A stretch of DNA of 64,000 bases from Dactylosporangium fulvum (GTDB lineage: Bacteria; Actinomycetota; Actinomycetes; Mycobacteriales; Micromonosporaceae): NCBI RefSeq assembly GCF_025137375.1, contig NZ_CP073720.1, forward strand, positions 3,310,501-3,374,500, in the 5' to 3' direction. Below the pieces are notes generated by a model, which saw only the letters and a program-made list of their open reading frames with translations, ran no database searches and was not told where the DNA came from. The position numbers and the translations under genes were made by a program. Below, in pieces: positions 16,252 to 25,121 of the stretch (positions are counted from its first letter, which is position 1; every line of letters starts with the position of its first letter).

Positions 16252-17436
16252 ATGAGTGAGTCCCCGGTCGTCATCGTCGGAGCCGGGCACGCCGGGTTCA
16301 CGCTGGCACTCATGCTCCGCACGCGGGGCTGGGAAGGCGGCGTCGTCCTCGTCAGCGACGAGGACGAGCTGCCCTACCAGCGACCGCCGCTCAGCAAGGA
16401 ATACCTGCACGCCGGGCAGGACGAGGAGGACACGCGCTTCCGCCCGGCCTCGTTCTACGGTGAGCAACGTATCGAGCTCGTCGTCGGTGCCCGGGTCGTC
16501 GGCATCGACCGTGCCGGCCGCAGCGTCGTCTTCGCCGACGGCACGCGCCGATCGTTCGGGCATCTGGTGCTGGCGACCGGAGCGCGGGCCCGCGAGTTGC
16601 GTGTGCAGGGCCACGACGCCGACGGTGTGGTGTCGCTGCGGGCCCGGCACGAGGCGGTCGACCTGCGGGCGCGCTTGAGTGTCGCCAGGAGCGTGGCCGT
16701 CGTCGGCGGCGGGTTCATCGGGCTCGAGGTCGCCGCCGCTGCGGCCGACCTCGGGTTGCGGGTGACCGTCCTCGAGGCGCAACCGCGGCTCATGGCGCGG
16801 TCGCTGTCGCACGTCATGGCCGAGCATCTGCTCGCGCTGCATCGCCGGGCCGGGGTTGACGTCCGGCTCTCGTCGGCCGTCGACGCGATAGCGACGGAGG
16901 GCGGGCGCGTCACCGGTGTGCTGACGCGGGAACCGGACGTCGTGCCGGCCGACATCGTCGTCGTCGGTGTCGGCGCGGTGCCCAATGACGAGCTCGCCGC
17001 GTCGTGCGGATTGCCGGTCCGCGACGGCGTCCTCGTCGACGCCCAGCTGCTGACGGCGGATCCGGCGATCTCGGCGATCGGCGACTGCGCTCGCCTCCCC
17101 GGTCCCGGGCCCGACGGGGCGGGCTACCGGCTGGAGTCCGTGCAGAACGCGGCCGACCAGGCGCGATTCGTCGCCGATCGCCTGATCAACGGCTCGACGG
17201 AGCCGTACTGGGCGGTCCCGTGGTTCTGGACGGAGCAGTTCGGCCAAAAGCTTCAGATAGCCGGGCTCAGCGCGGGCTACGACGAACTGCGGACCGAGCG
17301 TGCCCGGGATGACAAGTTCTCGGTGTACTGCTCGCGCGGCGGCACGCTGCTCGCCTGCGAGTCGATCAATGCGCCGGGAGACCATCTCCGGGCACGGAAG
17401 GCGCTGGCCGCCGCGCTCACCGGTAGCGGCGGCTGA
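16252..17436 (+). CDS. FAD-dependent ferredoxin reductase (putidaredoxin reductase type)
   Basis: A 394-aa NAD(P)H:ferredoxin reductase that would pass electrons to the [2Fe-2S] ferredoxins at 24783 or 25916 and on to the P450 at 17589. Two Rossmann motifs (VVIVGAGHAGF near the N-terminus for FAD; VAVVGGGFIGLEVA about residue 150 for NAD) and the FAD-binding ISAIGDCA near residue 275 are present. The motif YQRPPLSKEYL is typical of the class. The C-terminal reductase domain follows (WFWTEQFGQKLQIAG). The ribosome-binding site is weak. Confidence 0.93.
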   Translation: MSESPVVIVGAGHAGFTLALMLRTRGWEGGVVLVSDEDELPYQRPPLSKEYLHAGQDEEDTRFRPASFYGEQRIELVVGARVVGIDRAGRSVVFADGTRRSFGHLVLATGARARELRVQGHDADGVVSLRARHEAVDLRARLSVARSVAVVGGGFIGLEVAAAAADLGLRVTVLEAQPRLMARSLSHVMAEHLLALHRRAGVDVRLSSAVDAIATEGGRVTGVLTREPDVVPADIVVVGVGAVPNDELAASCGLPVRDGVLVDAQLLTADPAISAIGDCARLPGPGPDGAGYRLESVQNAADQARFVADRLINGSTEPYWAVPWFWTEQFGQKLQIAGLSAGYDELRTERARDDKFSVYCSRGGTLLACESINAPGDHLRARKALAAALTGSGG

Positions 17437-17466
17437 GCCGCCCCATTGGACAACCCTGACTGAACC

Positions 17467-17505
17467 TTGCCAAACAGGGTTCACTGAGTAAGGTATCCCG
17501 TATAC
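17467..17505 (+). promoter_or_regulatory. Island promoter with operator 2 (P450 gene)
   Basis: Operator GTATCC-C-GTATAC (17493-17505). A weaker promoter, TTGCCA (17467-17472), 16 nt, TAAGGT (17489-17494), overlaps its left edge. Small inverted repeats (AACCCTG 17452-17458 with CAGGGTT 17475-17481) sit just upstream and may be a weak terminator of the preceding operon. Confidence 0.6.
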
Positions 17506-17588
17506 AGCGCGCCGAAGTGCGGACCAATGGTGCCAACGGCGCGTTCGCGGATGATGCGACGTCGCGTCCCGTCGACAGGAGCGTTCTC

Positions 17589-18809
17589 ATGGCCGAGGCC
17601 GAAAAGCAGGAACTGGTCGATGTCGCCGGTCAGTGCCCGTATGACTACTACCAAGCGGCGCGCCGGCGGGGTCCGGTGTCCTGGGAGGACCGCACCGGCT
17701 ACTGGGTGGCGTCGAGCTACTCGTCGGTCAGCCAGATCCTCGCCGACGAGGACACCTTCGCCCGCCTGACGCCCGCCGAAATCGTGTCCGAGCAGCGCTA
17801 CGAGAGAATCATCGCCACGCCGACGTTCCTCCGCGGCCAGGAACGGCTCCAGCACCACCGGTGGTGGCTCGAGATCTTCAACCCGAAAAACCTGCAGGCC
17901 CTCCGGTCCGGCGTGATCGCCGAGGTCGTCGACGCGACGATCGACGAGTTCGCGTCGCGGGGCAGCGCCGAACTCGTCCATGACTACACCGAGCCGGTGG
18001 CGGACCGGGCCATCGCCGCCGTCCTGGGGCTGCCCTGGCGGGATCCGTCCTGGATGGCCGACCTCCGCACCAACTTCAACCACATCGAGCACTACAAGAG
18101 CTCCATCTACCTCAAGCCCGAGGAGTCGAGGCCGTTCGCCGAGCAGGCCCTCGAGGCCACCCACCGGATCGACGATCTGCTCCGGCCGTTCATGGAGCAG
18201 CGGAAGGTGCATCCCGACGACACGATCATGAGCCGGGTGCTGCACGACGACGCGATGACCGGCTGGAGCGAGGACGAACTGTACGGCCTCGTGCGCACGT
18301 TCTTCACGGGCGGCAGCGGTACGACCAGCATCGAGCTCGCCAACGCGATCTACCTGATGCTGACCACCGAGGGCATGACCGAACGCCTCACCGGTGCCGA
18401 TCCGAAGGTCGTCGCGCACTTCGTGGAGGAGGCCCTGCGCCTCGTGCCGACCAACCACTTCCGGACCCGGGTCGTGCAGCAGGACGTCGAGATGGGTGGC
18501 GCTCGGCTGGCGAAGGGGCAGATCGTTGCCCCGCTCATCGCGTCCGGCAACCGGGACGAGTCGCACTACGACCACGCCGACGAGGTCGATCTCGGGCGCA
18601 AGAACCCGCGCCAGCACCTGGCGTTCAGCGTGGGGATCGGTGCCTGCGCGGGCTCCGGGCTGGCCCGCGTCGAACTGCAGGAGGGCGTCGCCCGCCTGGT
18701 GAACCGTCTCGGCGAGCTGCGCCTGGATCCTGCCGCCGAGGCGCCTTCCCTCGGCGGGTCCATGTTCCGCCTCTACGCACCCCTGCACGTGCTGTTCCAG
18801 GCCCGGTAG
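17589..18809 (+). CDS. Cytochrome P450
   Basis: A 406-aa soluble class I P450. The heme loop FSVGIGACAG with the Cys ligand and the ExxR of EEALRLVP are intact. The I-helix reads GGSGTTS, so the acidic residue normally before the Thr pair is Gly; this is unusual and may affect oxygen activation. The ATG at 17589 has AGGAG 7 nt upstream; a longer frame from 17517 is disfavoured. The reductase lies upstream and two ferredoxins lie in the same regulon, so the electron chain is complete. It probably hydroxylates or dealkylates the island's substrate. Confidence 0.95.
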   Translation: MAEAEKQELVDVAGQCPYDYYQAARRRGPVSWEDRTGYWVASSYSSVSQILADEDTFARLTPAEIVSEQRYERIIATPTFLRGQERLQHHRWWLEIFNPKNLQALRSGVIAEVVDATIDEFASRGSAELVHDYTEPVADRAIAAVLGLPWRDPSWMADLRTNFNHIEHYKSSIYLKPEESRPFAEQALEATHRIDDLLRPFMEQRKVHPDDTIMSRVLHDDAMTGWSEDELYGLVRTFFTGGSGTTSIELANAIYLMLTTEGMTERLTGADPKVVAHFVEEALRLVPTNHFRTRVVQQDVEMGGARLAKGQIVAPLIASGNRDESHYDHADEVDLGRKNPRQHLAFSVGIGACAGSGLARVELQEGVARLVNRLGELRLDPAAEAPSLGGSMFRLYAPLHVLFQAR

Positions 18810-18852
18810 GGCATCGCACACCTGACATCGAAACTGTGAAGGGAATGCCGAA

Positions 18853-19677
18853 GTGGCACGTCTGAAGGACAAGGTCGCCATCGTCACCGGCGGCGCCTCC
18901 GGCCTCGGCGAGGAGACCTCCAAGCTGTTCGCCGAGGAGGGCGCCCGCGTCGTCGTGGCCGACGTCAGCGTCGAGCGCGGCGAGGCCGTCGCGGCCGCCA
19001 TCCGGGACAAGGGATCCGAGGCGGTCTTCCAGCGGACCGACGTCGCGAGCAGCGAGGACGTGCGCGCGCTGGTGGCGCGCGCCGAGGAGACGTTCGGCCG
19101 CCTGGACATCATGGTCGCCAACGCCGGCATCGGCGGTGTGGCCTCCCGCAAGTCTCTCGAGGAGCTCGAGGAGCACGAGCTGGAGGAGGTCCTGCAGATC
19201 AACCTCAAGGGGCTGTGGCGGTCCCTGAAGTACGCCGCGCCGGCGATTCGCCGGGCCGGTGGCGGTGCGATGACGTCGAGCGCGTCCGTCGCCGGGCTCA
19301 CCATCCTGGGCGGATCGAACCTGGGTGGCTACACGGCCTCGAAGCACGGGGCGGTCGGCATGACGAAGTTCTTCGCCGCGGAGCTGGCGGCCGACGGCAT
19401 CCGCGTCAACTGCGTCTGCCCCGGCCGGATGCAGACCAACATCGACGAGAGCTTCGGCTACGACGATGCGCAGCTGCAGGTCGCTCGCGACCGCCGTGAG
19501 ATCGCGATGAAGACCTCAGGGCTGCGCACCATGGCCCACCCCCGCGAGGTCGCGTACCTGCACCTGTTCCTGTGCTCGGAAGAGGCCTCGTTCATCACGG
19601 GCCAGGCCATCGAGGCCGACGGCGGTGTCAACCTCTTCATGAACCGAAGCGGTCTTGTGACCAAGAACAGCGAGTAA
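18853..19677 (+). CDS. Short-chain dehydrogenase/reductase
   Basis: A 274-aa classical SDR: cofactor loop TGGASGLGEE, Asp at the end of beta-2 (VVADVS) suggesting NAD(H) preference, NAG in VANAGIGG, catalytic Ser in SSASVAG and YTASK. It starts with GTG, GAAGGGA upstream, 43 bp after the P450, and is probably in the same transcript. A dehydrogenase following a P450 commonly oxidises the new hydroxyl group. Confidence 0.92.
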   Translation: MARLKDKVAIVTGGASGLGEETSKLFAEEGARVVVADVSVERGEAVAAAIRDKGSEAVFQRTDVASSEDVRALVARAEETFGRLDIMVANAGIGGVASRKSLEELEEHELEEVLQINLKGLWRSLKYAAPAIRRAGGGAMTSSASVAGLTILGGSNLGGYTASKHGAVGMTKFFAAELAADGIRVNCVCPGRMQTNIDESFGYDDAQLQVARDRREIAMKTSGLRTMAHPREVAYLHLFLCSEEASFITGQAIEADGGVNLFMNRSGLVTKNSE

Positions 19678-19683
19678 CGGGCG

Positions 19684-20294
19684 ATGTCCGTCGATCAGGT
19701 GGCGAGTGCACTGGTCCTGGCGCACCGGGAGCAGCGGCCGGTTCACCGGTGCACGAGGTGGCGCGGCTCGGGCTGGAGGAGGCGTGTCTCGTCCAGTCAC
19801 GCGTCTTCGAGCGGTTGTGGGAGCGCGATTCCCGGGCGGTCCCCTCGTACAAGGTCAGCCTGGTGACCCGCACGATTCAGGAGCTCTACGGCACGGACGA
19901 ACCCGCGCTCGGCGTCGTGCCGCCGCAGCACGTCGTGGACAGCGGGTCGACCCTGGCGCTCGATGACCTGTTCCGCCCGGTCATCGAACCGGAGCTGGTC
20001 TTCGTGGCCACACGCCCCCTTTCGGCCGCGGCGGGCGTCGAGGAGATCCTCGACGCCTGCCTGGTCGCGCCGGGCTTCGAGGTGCCCGACTCACGCTATG
20101 CCGGCTGGTATCCGCTCCCGGACGGGACGGTCGCCGACCTGGTGGCCGACGGGGCCTTCGCCGAGCAAGGCAGGATCGTCCAGGCCGGCTCGCACATCGC
20201 GTCCGGGACGTTCGCCGATCCGGTCGTGGTGCGGGCCGGCACATTCCGGGCGGATTACGAGGGTATCGGCTCGGTCGAGGTTTCTTTCGCGTGA
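19684..20294 (+). pseudogene. 2-keto-4-pentenoate hydratase/fumarylacetoacetase-family remnant, frameshifted and deleted
   Basis: The beginning (MSVDQVASALVLAHREQRPV) matches the hydratase/4-oxalocrotonate-decarboxylase family start, but the frame is lost near 19741. Continuing one frame over gives VHEVARLGLEEACLVQSR and a long family-like stretch ending SVEVSFA. One missing base restores a continuous reading. The second part is also short: after ADLVADGAFAEQGRIV it jumps to the family's C-terminal part (GTFADPVVVRAGTF), so about 60 central residues are gone. Both lesions argue for an inactive gene. Its presence suggests the ancestral pathway made a 2-oxo-4-enoate. Confidence 0.75.
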
Positions 20295-20307
20295 TCAGGA
20301 GGTCGGC

Positions 20308-21450
20308 ATGGCCAGGCGTGTGACGATCGAGGACTACCGCCGCATCGCGAAGCGTCGCCTGCCCCGCTTCGTCTTCGACTACGTCGACGGCGCGGCCGGC
20401 GACGAGTTGACCATGCGCGACAACATCGACGCGTTCCAGAAGATCCGCCTGTACCCCAACCAGCAGGTTGATGTCAGCCGCCGGTCGACAGCGACCACGG
20501 TGCTCGGGCGGCAGGTCGAGATGCCGGTGCTGCTCGCGCCGACCGGGCTCCAGCGACTGGTGCACCGGCGGGCGGATCTTGAGGTCGCCGCCGCGGCCGG
20601 GCGCGCCGGGGTCCCGTTCGTCGTCAGCGCCTCGACCGCGTTCACGATCGAGGAGATCGCCGCGAACGCCACCGGGGACCTGTGGATCCAGATCTACCCC
20701 TGGCGGGACCGGGCGGCCGTCGAGCACGTCGTGAAACGCGCGCTGGACGCCGGATACTCCACGTTGGTGGTCACGGTCGACGTACCCCTGCTGGGCCGGC
20801 GCGAGCGCGACGTGCGCAACGGCATGAGCATCCCGCCCCGTATCACGGCACGGAACCTCTACGAAGGGGCCCGGCACCCCCGATGGGTCACGCATCTGCT
20901 CCGCGGGCCCGAGATCACCTTTACGAACTTCTCGAGTTTTGTGCCCGACTCACGTGGCATGGCGCTGATGTCCTGGGTGAACAACGAGCTGACGAATCCC
21001 GGGGCGCAATGGGACGAGGTGCGCTGGTTGCGCAGCCTCTGGCCGGGTCCGATGGTGGTCAAGGGCATCCTCACCCGGCGCGACGCGTTGCTCGCGGTCG
21101 GCGAGGGCGCCGATGCCGTCGTGGTGTCCAACCACGGCGGTCGGCAGCTCGACGGAACGCCCGCGACCGTCGACGTGCTACCGCGAATCGTCGACGCGGT
21201 GCCGGATCGCGTGGAGGTGCTGCTCGACGGCGGCGTCCGGCGGGGGACCGACGTGCTGAAGGCGCTGGCTCTGGGCGCACGCGCCGTCCTGATCGGCCGA
21301 CCCTACTGGTGGGGACTCGCGGCGGGCGGCTCGAACGGTGTGCGGGCGGTGCTGGAGGTCCTGCGTGCCGAACTCGACATGGCCATGGCCCTCTCGGGCC
21401 GACCGACCATCGAGTCGATCGGCCCCGATCTCCTGGCTCCGCCCGACTGA
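20308..21450 (+). CDS. FMN-dependent alpha-hydroxyacid dehydrogenase/oxidase
   Basis: A 380-aa flavoenzyme of the lactate/mandelate dehydrogenase and glycolate oxidase family, which oxidises 2-hydroxy acids to 2-oxo acids. Family marks: FDYVDGAAGDE, LLAPTGLQRL, WIQIYPWRDR, VVKGILTRRDA, the active-site SNHGGRQLD with the catalytic His, and LDGGVRRGTD with ALGARAVLIGRPYWWG for FMN phosphate binding. AGGAGG precedes the ATG by 5 nt. It is the last gene of the forward operon and converges on the GntR gene. Its 2-oxo acid product could feed the ThDP enzyme at 26838. Confidence 0.93.
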   Translation: MARRVTIEDYRRIAKRRLPRFVFDYVDGAAGDELTMRDNIDAFQKIRLYPNQQVDVSRRSTATTVLGRQVEMPVLLAPTGLQRLVHRRADLEVAAAAGRAGVPFVVSASTAFTIEEIAANATGDLWIQIYPWRDRAAVEHVVKRALDAGYSTLVVTVDVPLLGRRERDVRNGMSIPPRITARNLYEGARHPRWVTHLLRGPEITFTNFSSFVPDSRGMALMSWVNNELTNPGAQWDEVRWLRSLWPGPMVVKGILTRRDALLAVGEGADAVVVSNHGGRQLDGTPATVDVLPRIVDAVPDRVEVLLDGGVRRGTDVLKALALGARAVLIGRPYWWGLAAGGSNGVRAVLEVLRAELDMAMALSGRPTIESIGPDLLAPPD

Positions 21451-21473
21451 CGCGCGCACCGTCGCGGCGGGTG

Positions 21474-22169
21474 TCACTGCAACTCGAGTCCCTGCAACGT
21501 CAGGTGCTCCACCAGTCCGTGCCCGGATCCGACGATGTGGTCGGTCATCAGCGAGCCGACCTTCTTGTGCTCGTGGTGCCGCATCGCCTCGATGATCGCC
21601 TCGTGCTCGGCGTTCGAGTGGCCTGCCCGCTCGGGCATCTCGATGAGGAAGTTGCGCGGCAGGTCAACGGAAAGAATTTTGAGTGCGGTCAGCAGCTTCC
21701 GCGACCGCGCGAGCCGGTTGATGCTGCGATGGAACGTCCAGTTGAGCTCGGCCATCGACGCCTGGTTCCCGACTGCCGCTGCCGCAACCATCCCGTCGTG
21801 CAGCGAAGCCAGGTTCTCCAGGTCGTCCGGCGTCGCGTTCTCCGAGGCACGCGTCGCGGCCATGCCGGCGAGCATGCCCTCGATGAGGTAGGAGTCGATG
21901 AGATCGGCGCGGCTCAGCGGCGCGACGATCGTGTGCTGGCCACGATCCGTGGTCAGCAGGCCCTCGTGGGTGAGCGCCTGCAGCGCGTCGCGGATCGGCA
22001 TGCGACTCGTTCCGAATCGTTCGCAGAGAGGCTGCTGCGACAGGCGAGTGCCGGGCTTGATCATGCCGAGCAGGATGTCGCGGCGCAGCTGGTCGGCAAT
22101 CTGGCTGCCGAGCAACGAGCGCTGAACTTTGCTGGTCGGCTGGGTCACCATCACGTCAGGCTGCGCCAT
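21474..22169 (-). CDS. GntR-family FCD-domain regulator (candidate island repressor)
   Basis: A 231-aa FadR-type regulator. The winged helix is at the N-terminus (LLGSQIADQLRRDILLGMIK, then LSQQPLCERFGTSRMPIRDAL and LTTDRGQHTIVAPLS). The helical FCD effector domain follows, with metal-ligand-type residues in ELNWTFHRSI and the final helices (NAEHEAIIEAM, DHIVGSGHGLVEH). FCD proteins usually bind organic acids and recognise GTATAC-like palindromes. AAGGAG lies 4 nt before the ATG. Its own promoter holds operator 3, and matching operators lie before every island operon, so it is the best candidate for a regulon repressor. Confidence 0.93.
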   Translation of the reverse strand: MAQPDVMVTQPTSKVQRSLLGSQIADQLRRDILLGMIKPGTRLSQQPLCERFGTSRMPIRDALQALTHEGLLTTDRGQHTIVAPLSRADLIDSYLIEGMLAGMAATRASENATPDDLENLASLHDGMVAAAAVGNQASMAELNWTFHRSINRLARSRKLLTALKILSVDLPRNFLIEMPERAGHSNAEHEAIIEAMRHHEHKKVGSLMTDHIVGSGHGLVEHLTLQGLELQ

Positions 22170-22201
22170 GGTTCTCCTTGACTCGGTTCGACAATGTCCA
22201 T

Positions 22202-22231
22202 GGTATACGGTAGCCGAAGAAAGTGTCACAA
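22202..22231 (-). promoter_or_regulatory. GntR gene promoter with operator 3 (autoregulation)
   Basis: On the minus strand TTGTGA (22231-22226), 18 nt, TATACC (22207-22202). The operator GTATAC-G-GTAGCC (22203-22215, plus-strand reading) overlaps the -10 box. It lies 33 bp upstream of the GntR start and after the CaiB stop. Confidence 0.65.
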
Positions 22232-22253
22232 TGAAAGATCGGTATCAATGACG

Positions 22254-23363
22254 TTACTCCGGACGCCGGCACCAGCTGACGTCCTCTGACGACAATCCGG
22301 GAGCGGGGCTGAATCTACGGCCCACCGAGCCGGATAGTCGAATGGGACTATTCGGTTGTCGCGAGTGTCCCACAGTGACGATGTCCTGGCTGGCGGTCAG
22401 ATATGGATCGACGGCCGCCTCAGCCATGTCGTTGATCGGCGCGTAGCAGACGTTCGCGTCGCCGAGCAGTGCGTCCCAATGGTCCCGGTCTGCCGCGGCG
22501 AAGACGGCCGAAAGCTGCTCGATCGCGGCGTCGGGCCGGCTTGCGCGCAACTGGATCAGATCGTCCCGGTCGAGCAACCGGCACAGCCGGATCCAGAAAT
22601 GGTCCTCGAGTGCGCCGATGGCGATCCATCGGCCATCGCGACATTGATACGTCGTGTAGCCGGCATCGCTGCCCAGGTTGAAATCGCGCTCCAGGCGCGG
22701 CGGATCGGCGGCCAGCGCCTTGACCAGTTGCGGGCCGGTCAGCGCGACCGCGGAGCCCAGCAGGCTCACGTCCACGAACCGGCCTTCGCCGCTGTGTTCC
22801 CGCTGCAGCAGCGCGGCGAGTATCCCCACCGCGGCGTGCAGGCCGGCGGCGATGTCGGCGATCGGTGGCCCGATCGGCACGGGCGCACCGGCCGAATCCC
22901 TGACCTGACTGAGGAAGCCGGCGCGGGCCAGGAAGTTGATGTCGTGTCCGGGTGTGCCGGGGTTGTGACCGTGCTGCCCGGCGACGGAGATCGAGCAGTA
23001 CACGACACGAGGGTTGACGGCGCGGCATGTCTCGTAGTCGAAGCCGAGCCGGGCCGCGACGCCGACGGTGAACCCCTCGACGATGACGTCGCAGCCGGTG
23101 ACGAGGGTGCGCAGCCGGTCGCGGTCTTCGTCGTCCTTCAGGTTCAGCTGGATGCTTCGCTTGTTGCGACCCACCCAGGCGTGCAGCGCGCTGTCGTCCC
23201 CGACTCGTGGCTCGATGTGCCGCCCCGGTTCGCCTCCGGGTCGTTCGACGTGGATCACGTCCGCGCCGAGGTCGGCCAGCAGCAGCGTGGCGTAGGGTCC
23301 CGGGAGGTAGGTGGTCAGGTCGAGCACCCGGACTCCTGCGAGCGGTGCGCCGTCGGATGTCAC
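22254..23363 (-). CDS. CaiB/BaiF (family III) CoA-transferase
   Basis: A 369-aa acyl-CoA:carboxylate CoA-transferase that would activate a pathway acid. Signatures: GVRVLDLTTYLPGPYATLLL, LADLGADVIHVERPGGEPGR, NKRSIQLNLKD, and the catalytic-Asp region PIGPPIADIAAG. I start at GTG 23363 (VTSDGAPLAGVRVLD) because the island operator at 23443-23455 lies upstream and GGAAGAG precedes the codon; longer readings run through the promoter. The GntR gene follows on the same strand. Confidence 0.9.
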   Translation of the reverse strand: MTSDGAPLAGVRVLDLTTYLPGPYATLLLADLGADVIHVERPGGEPGRHIEPRVGDDSALHAWVGRNKRSIQLNLKDDEDRDRLRTLVTGCDVIVEGFTVGVAARLGFDYETCRAVNPRVVYCSISVAGQHGHNPGTPGHDINFLARAGFLSQVRDSAGAPVPIGPPIADIAAGLHAAVGILAALLQREHSGEGRFVDVSLLGSAVALTGPQLVKALAADPPRLERDFNLGSDAGYTTYQCRDGRWIAIGALEDHFWIRLCRLLDRDDLIQLRASRPDAAIEQLSAVFAAADRDHWDALLGDANVCYAPINDMAEAAVDPYLTASQDIVTVGHSRQPNSPIRLSGSVGRRFSPAPGLSSEDVSWCRRPE

Positions 23364-23442
23364 GCGGCTCTTCCAACCTTCCGCCGTTGAGGGTGCTTCC
23401 GATTGCTCGTGTTCGTGCCCGTGGAAGCTGGACTGGGCTGTC

Positions 23443-23484
23443 GTATCCTGTATACACTTTAGCCGGACGTCGGTGCCCGGACAA
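23443..23484 (-). promoter_or_regulatory. CaiB promoter with operator 4
   Basis: Minus-strand promoter TTGTCC (23484-23479), 17 nt, TAAAGT (23461-23456). Operator GTATCC-T-GTATAC (23443-23455, plus-strand reading) lies directly downstream of the -10, over the expected start point. The divergent hydrolase gene begins 195 bp to the right and may share the control. Confidence 0.7.
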
Positions 23485-23649
23485 GCAGAGGATGCGGCAC
23501 ACGGTCCACCACCGGTCGGATTCGGCTCGCCGACGATCTTCGTCCGCCTCGTTGTGACCCCCTGGACGAGATTCGACGACTCGGTGACCGCCCTCGATCC
23601 CGCCGATCGAGGCCGCGGGCCGGCCATGCCAATGTGAAGGGAGTTCCAC

Positions 23650-24780
23650 ATGGGTGGACAGCGTGACCTCCAAACCGCGCTGGAGACCGCGCTCGAGCGC
23701 GGCGAGCGTGGCGTGCAGATCGCGGCCTACATCGGCGAGGAACTCGTGCTGGATGGATGCATCGGCACCGCCGACGACGCCGGCACGCCGGTCACCGGCG
23801 AGACACTCTTCCCGATCTTCTCCGTGACCAAAGGGCTCGTCGCGACGGCGCTGCACATCCAGGCCGAGCGCGGCTACGTGGACTACGAAGCGCCGGTCGC
23901 GACGTACTGGCCGGAGTTCGCCGCCAACGGCAAGGACGCCATCCGCGTCCGTGACGTGCTCGTTCACCAGTCCGGGGTGCCGCAGATGCCGGAAGGCACG
24001 ACGCCGCAACGGCTGCAGGACTGGAATTGGTGCGTCGATGGGCTCGCCCGGCTCACGCCGCTGTTTCCAGCGGGCACGAGCGCGTACGCCTCGATCAGCT
24101 ACGGCTGGCAGGTCGGCGAGATCGTTCGCCGCACCGACCCCAAGGGCCGTACCTTCGCCGAGTTCGCACGCGACGAGATCTTCCAGCCGTTGGGCATCGA
24201 GGACTATTACCTCGGCATGGACGGGCGCAACCACGACCGCGTGGCCACCCTGTACTCCGCCGGCAACCTCAGGCCGCAGCCGAGCCAATACCGCGAGCTG
24301 GCCATGCCCTCGAACATCACGCCCGGCCCGCTCTGGAACGACCCGACGTTCTACGACGCGGTCATCCCCGGCGCCGGCGGGATCGCCAACGCCAGGGCTG
24401 TAGCACGCTTCTTCGCCCTGCTGGCCAACCGCGGCGAGTTCAACGGCCACCGGCTGCTCAGTGCCGACCGGGTCATGTCCTTCACCCAGCCGCGCCCGAA
24501 CCCGCACGCCTGGGACGAGGTGCTCGGCCAGGTGCCCTGGGTCGGCATGGGAGGCTTCTGGCTCGGCGGCGACTCACCACCCGCCGAGCCGATCATCGGC
24601 ACGAGCCCGCGGATCCTGTCGAGCAACGGCGCGGGTGGGACGATCGCGTGGGCCGACCCCGATACCGGGCTCGCGGTGGCCATCTGCCACAACCGCATGT
24701 TCCGGATCAACCCACCCCTGCCCCCGGACGAGCACCCGTTCACGCTGTTGGGTGCCGTGGCCCGGTCTGTGAAGGAGTAG
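23650..24780 (+). CDS. Serine hydrolase (beta-lactamase/EstB family)
   Basis: A 376-aa class C beta-lactamase-fold esterase. The nucleophile motif SVTK (FSVTKGLVATAL) gives the Ser and Lys. The usual YxN is YAS in SAYASISYGW, so the Tyr is kept and the Asn replaced. The late substrate-binding region reads SSNGAGGTIAWADPDTG. No signal peptide, so cytoplasmic. AAGGGAG precedes the ATG. In this context it may hydrolyse an ester or lactone intermediate. It starts a forward group running to 26251. Confidence 0.88.
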   Translation: MGGQRDLQTALETALERGERGVQIAAYIGEELVLDGCIGTADDAGTPVTGETLFPIFSVTKGLVATALHIQAERGYVDYEAPVATYWPEFAANGKDAIRVRDVLVHQSGVPQMPEGTTPQRLQDWNWCVDGLARLTPLFPAGTSAYASISYGWQVGEIVRRTDPKGRTFAEFARDEIFQPLGIEDYYLGMDGRNHDRVATLYSAGNLRPQPSQYRELAMPSNITPGPLWNDPTFYDAVIPGAGGIANARAVARFFALLANRGEFNGHRLLSADRVMSFTQPRPNPHAWDEVLGQVPWVGMGGFWLGGDSPPAEPIIGTSPRILSSNGAGGTIAWADPDTGLAVAICHNRMFRINPPLPPDEHPFTLLGAVARSVKE

Positions 24781-24782
24781 CA

Positions 24783-25106
24783 GTGCCCAAGGTGACCTAC
24801 GTCCAGCCGGACGGCAGCGCGGAAAGCTATGACGTGCCGGCCGGGAAGTCGCTCATGCTCGCGGCGATCTCCCACAACGTTCCCGGGATCCTCGGCGAGT
24901 GCGGCGGCCAGGCCATGTGCGCCACCTGCCACGTCTACGTCGACGAGGAGTTCCTGGACCGGCTCGCGCCCCTGTCGGAAGACGAGGACGAGATGCTCGA
25001 TGCGACGACGTCGGAGCGGTTGCCGAACAGCCGGTTGTCCTGCCAGCTCATCTGCGGTCCCGAGCTCGACGGGTTGATTGTGACGCTCCCCGAAGACCAG
25101 GCCTGA
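24783..25106 (+). CDS. [2Fe-2S] ferredoxin (putidaredoxin/adrenodoxin type)
   Basis: A 107-aa plant/vertebrate-type ferredoxin with CGGQAMCATC giving three cluster Cys (C-x5-C-x2-C) and the fourth in RLSCQL. The acidic helix LSEDEDEMLD is the usual redox-partner surface for P450 systems. GTG start 2 bp after the hydrolase stop. Together with the reductase at 16252 it can supply the P450 at 17589. Confidence 0.94.
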   Translation: MPKVTYVQPDGSAESYDVPAGKSLMLAAISHNVPGILGECGGQAMCATCHVYVDEEFLDRLAPLSEDEDEMLDATTSERLPNSRLSCQLICGPELDGLIVTLPEDQA

Positions 25107-25121
25107 ACCCCGGAGGACGGC

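Noticed and set aside
17452..17483. Small nested inverted repeats before the P450 promoter as an extra operator
   Set aside because: Stems of 6-7 bp, not matching the island motif and not repeated elsewhere; at most a weak terminator.
20308..21450. Starting the FMN enzyme at the upstream ATG near 19963
   Set aside because: That extension overlaps the broken hydratase in another frame and has no similarity to the family; AGGAGG precedes the ATG at 20308.
22420..24507. A long minus-strand frame across the CaiB and hydrolase genes
   Set aside because: It crosses a divergent promoter and contains no family motif, while the overlapping frames are well-defined enzymes.
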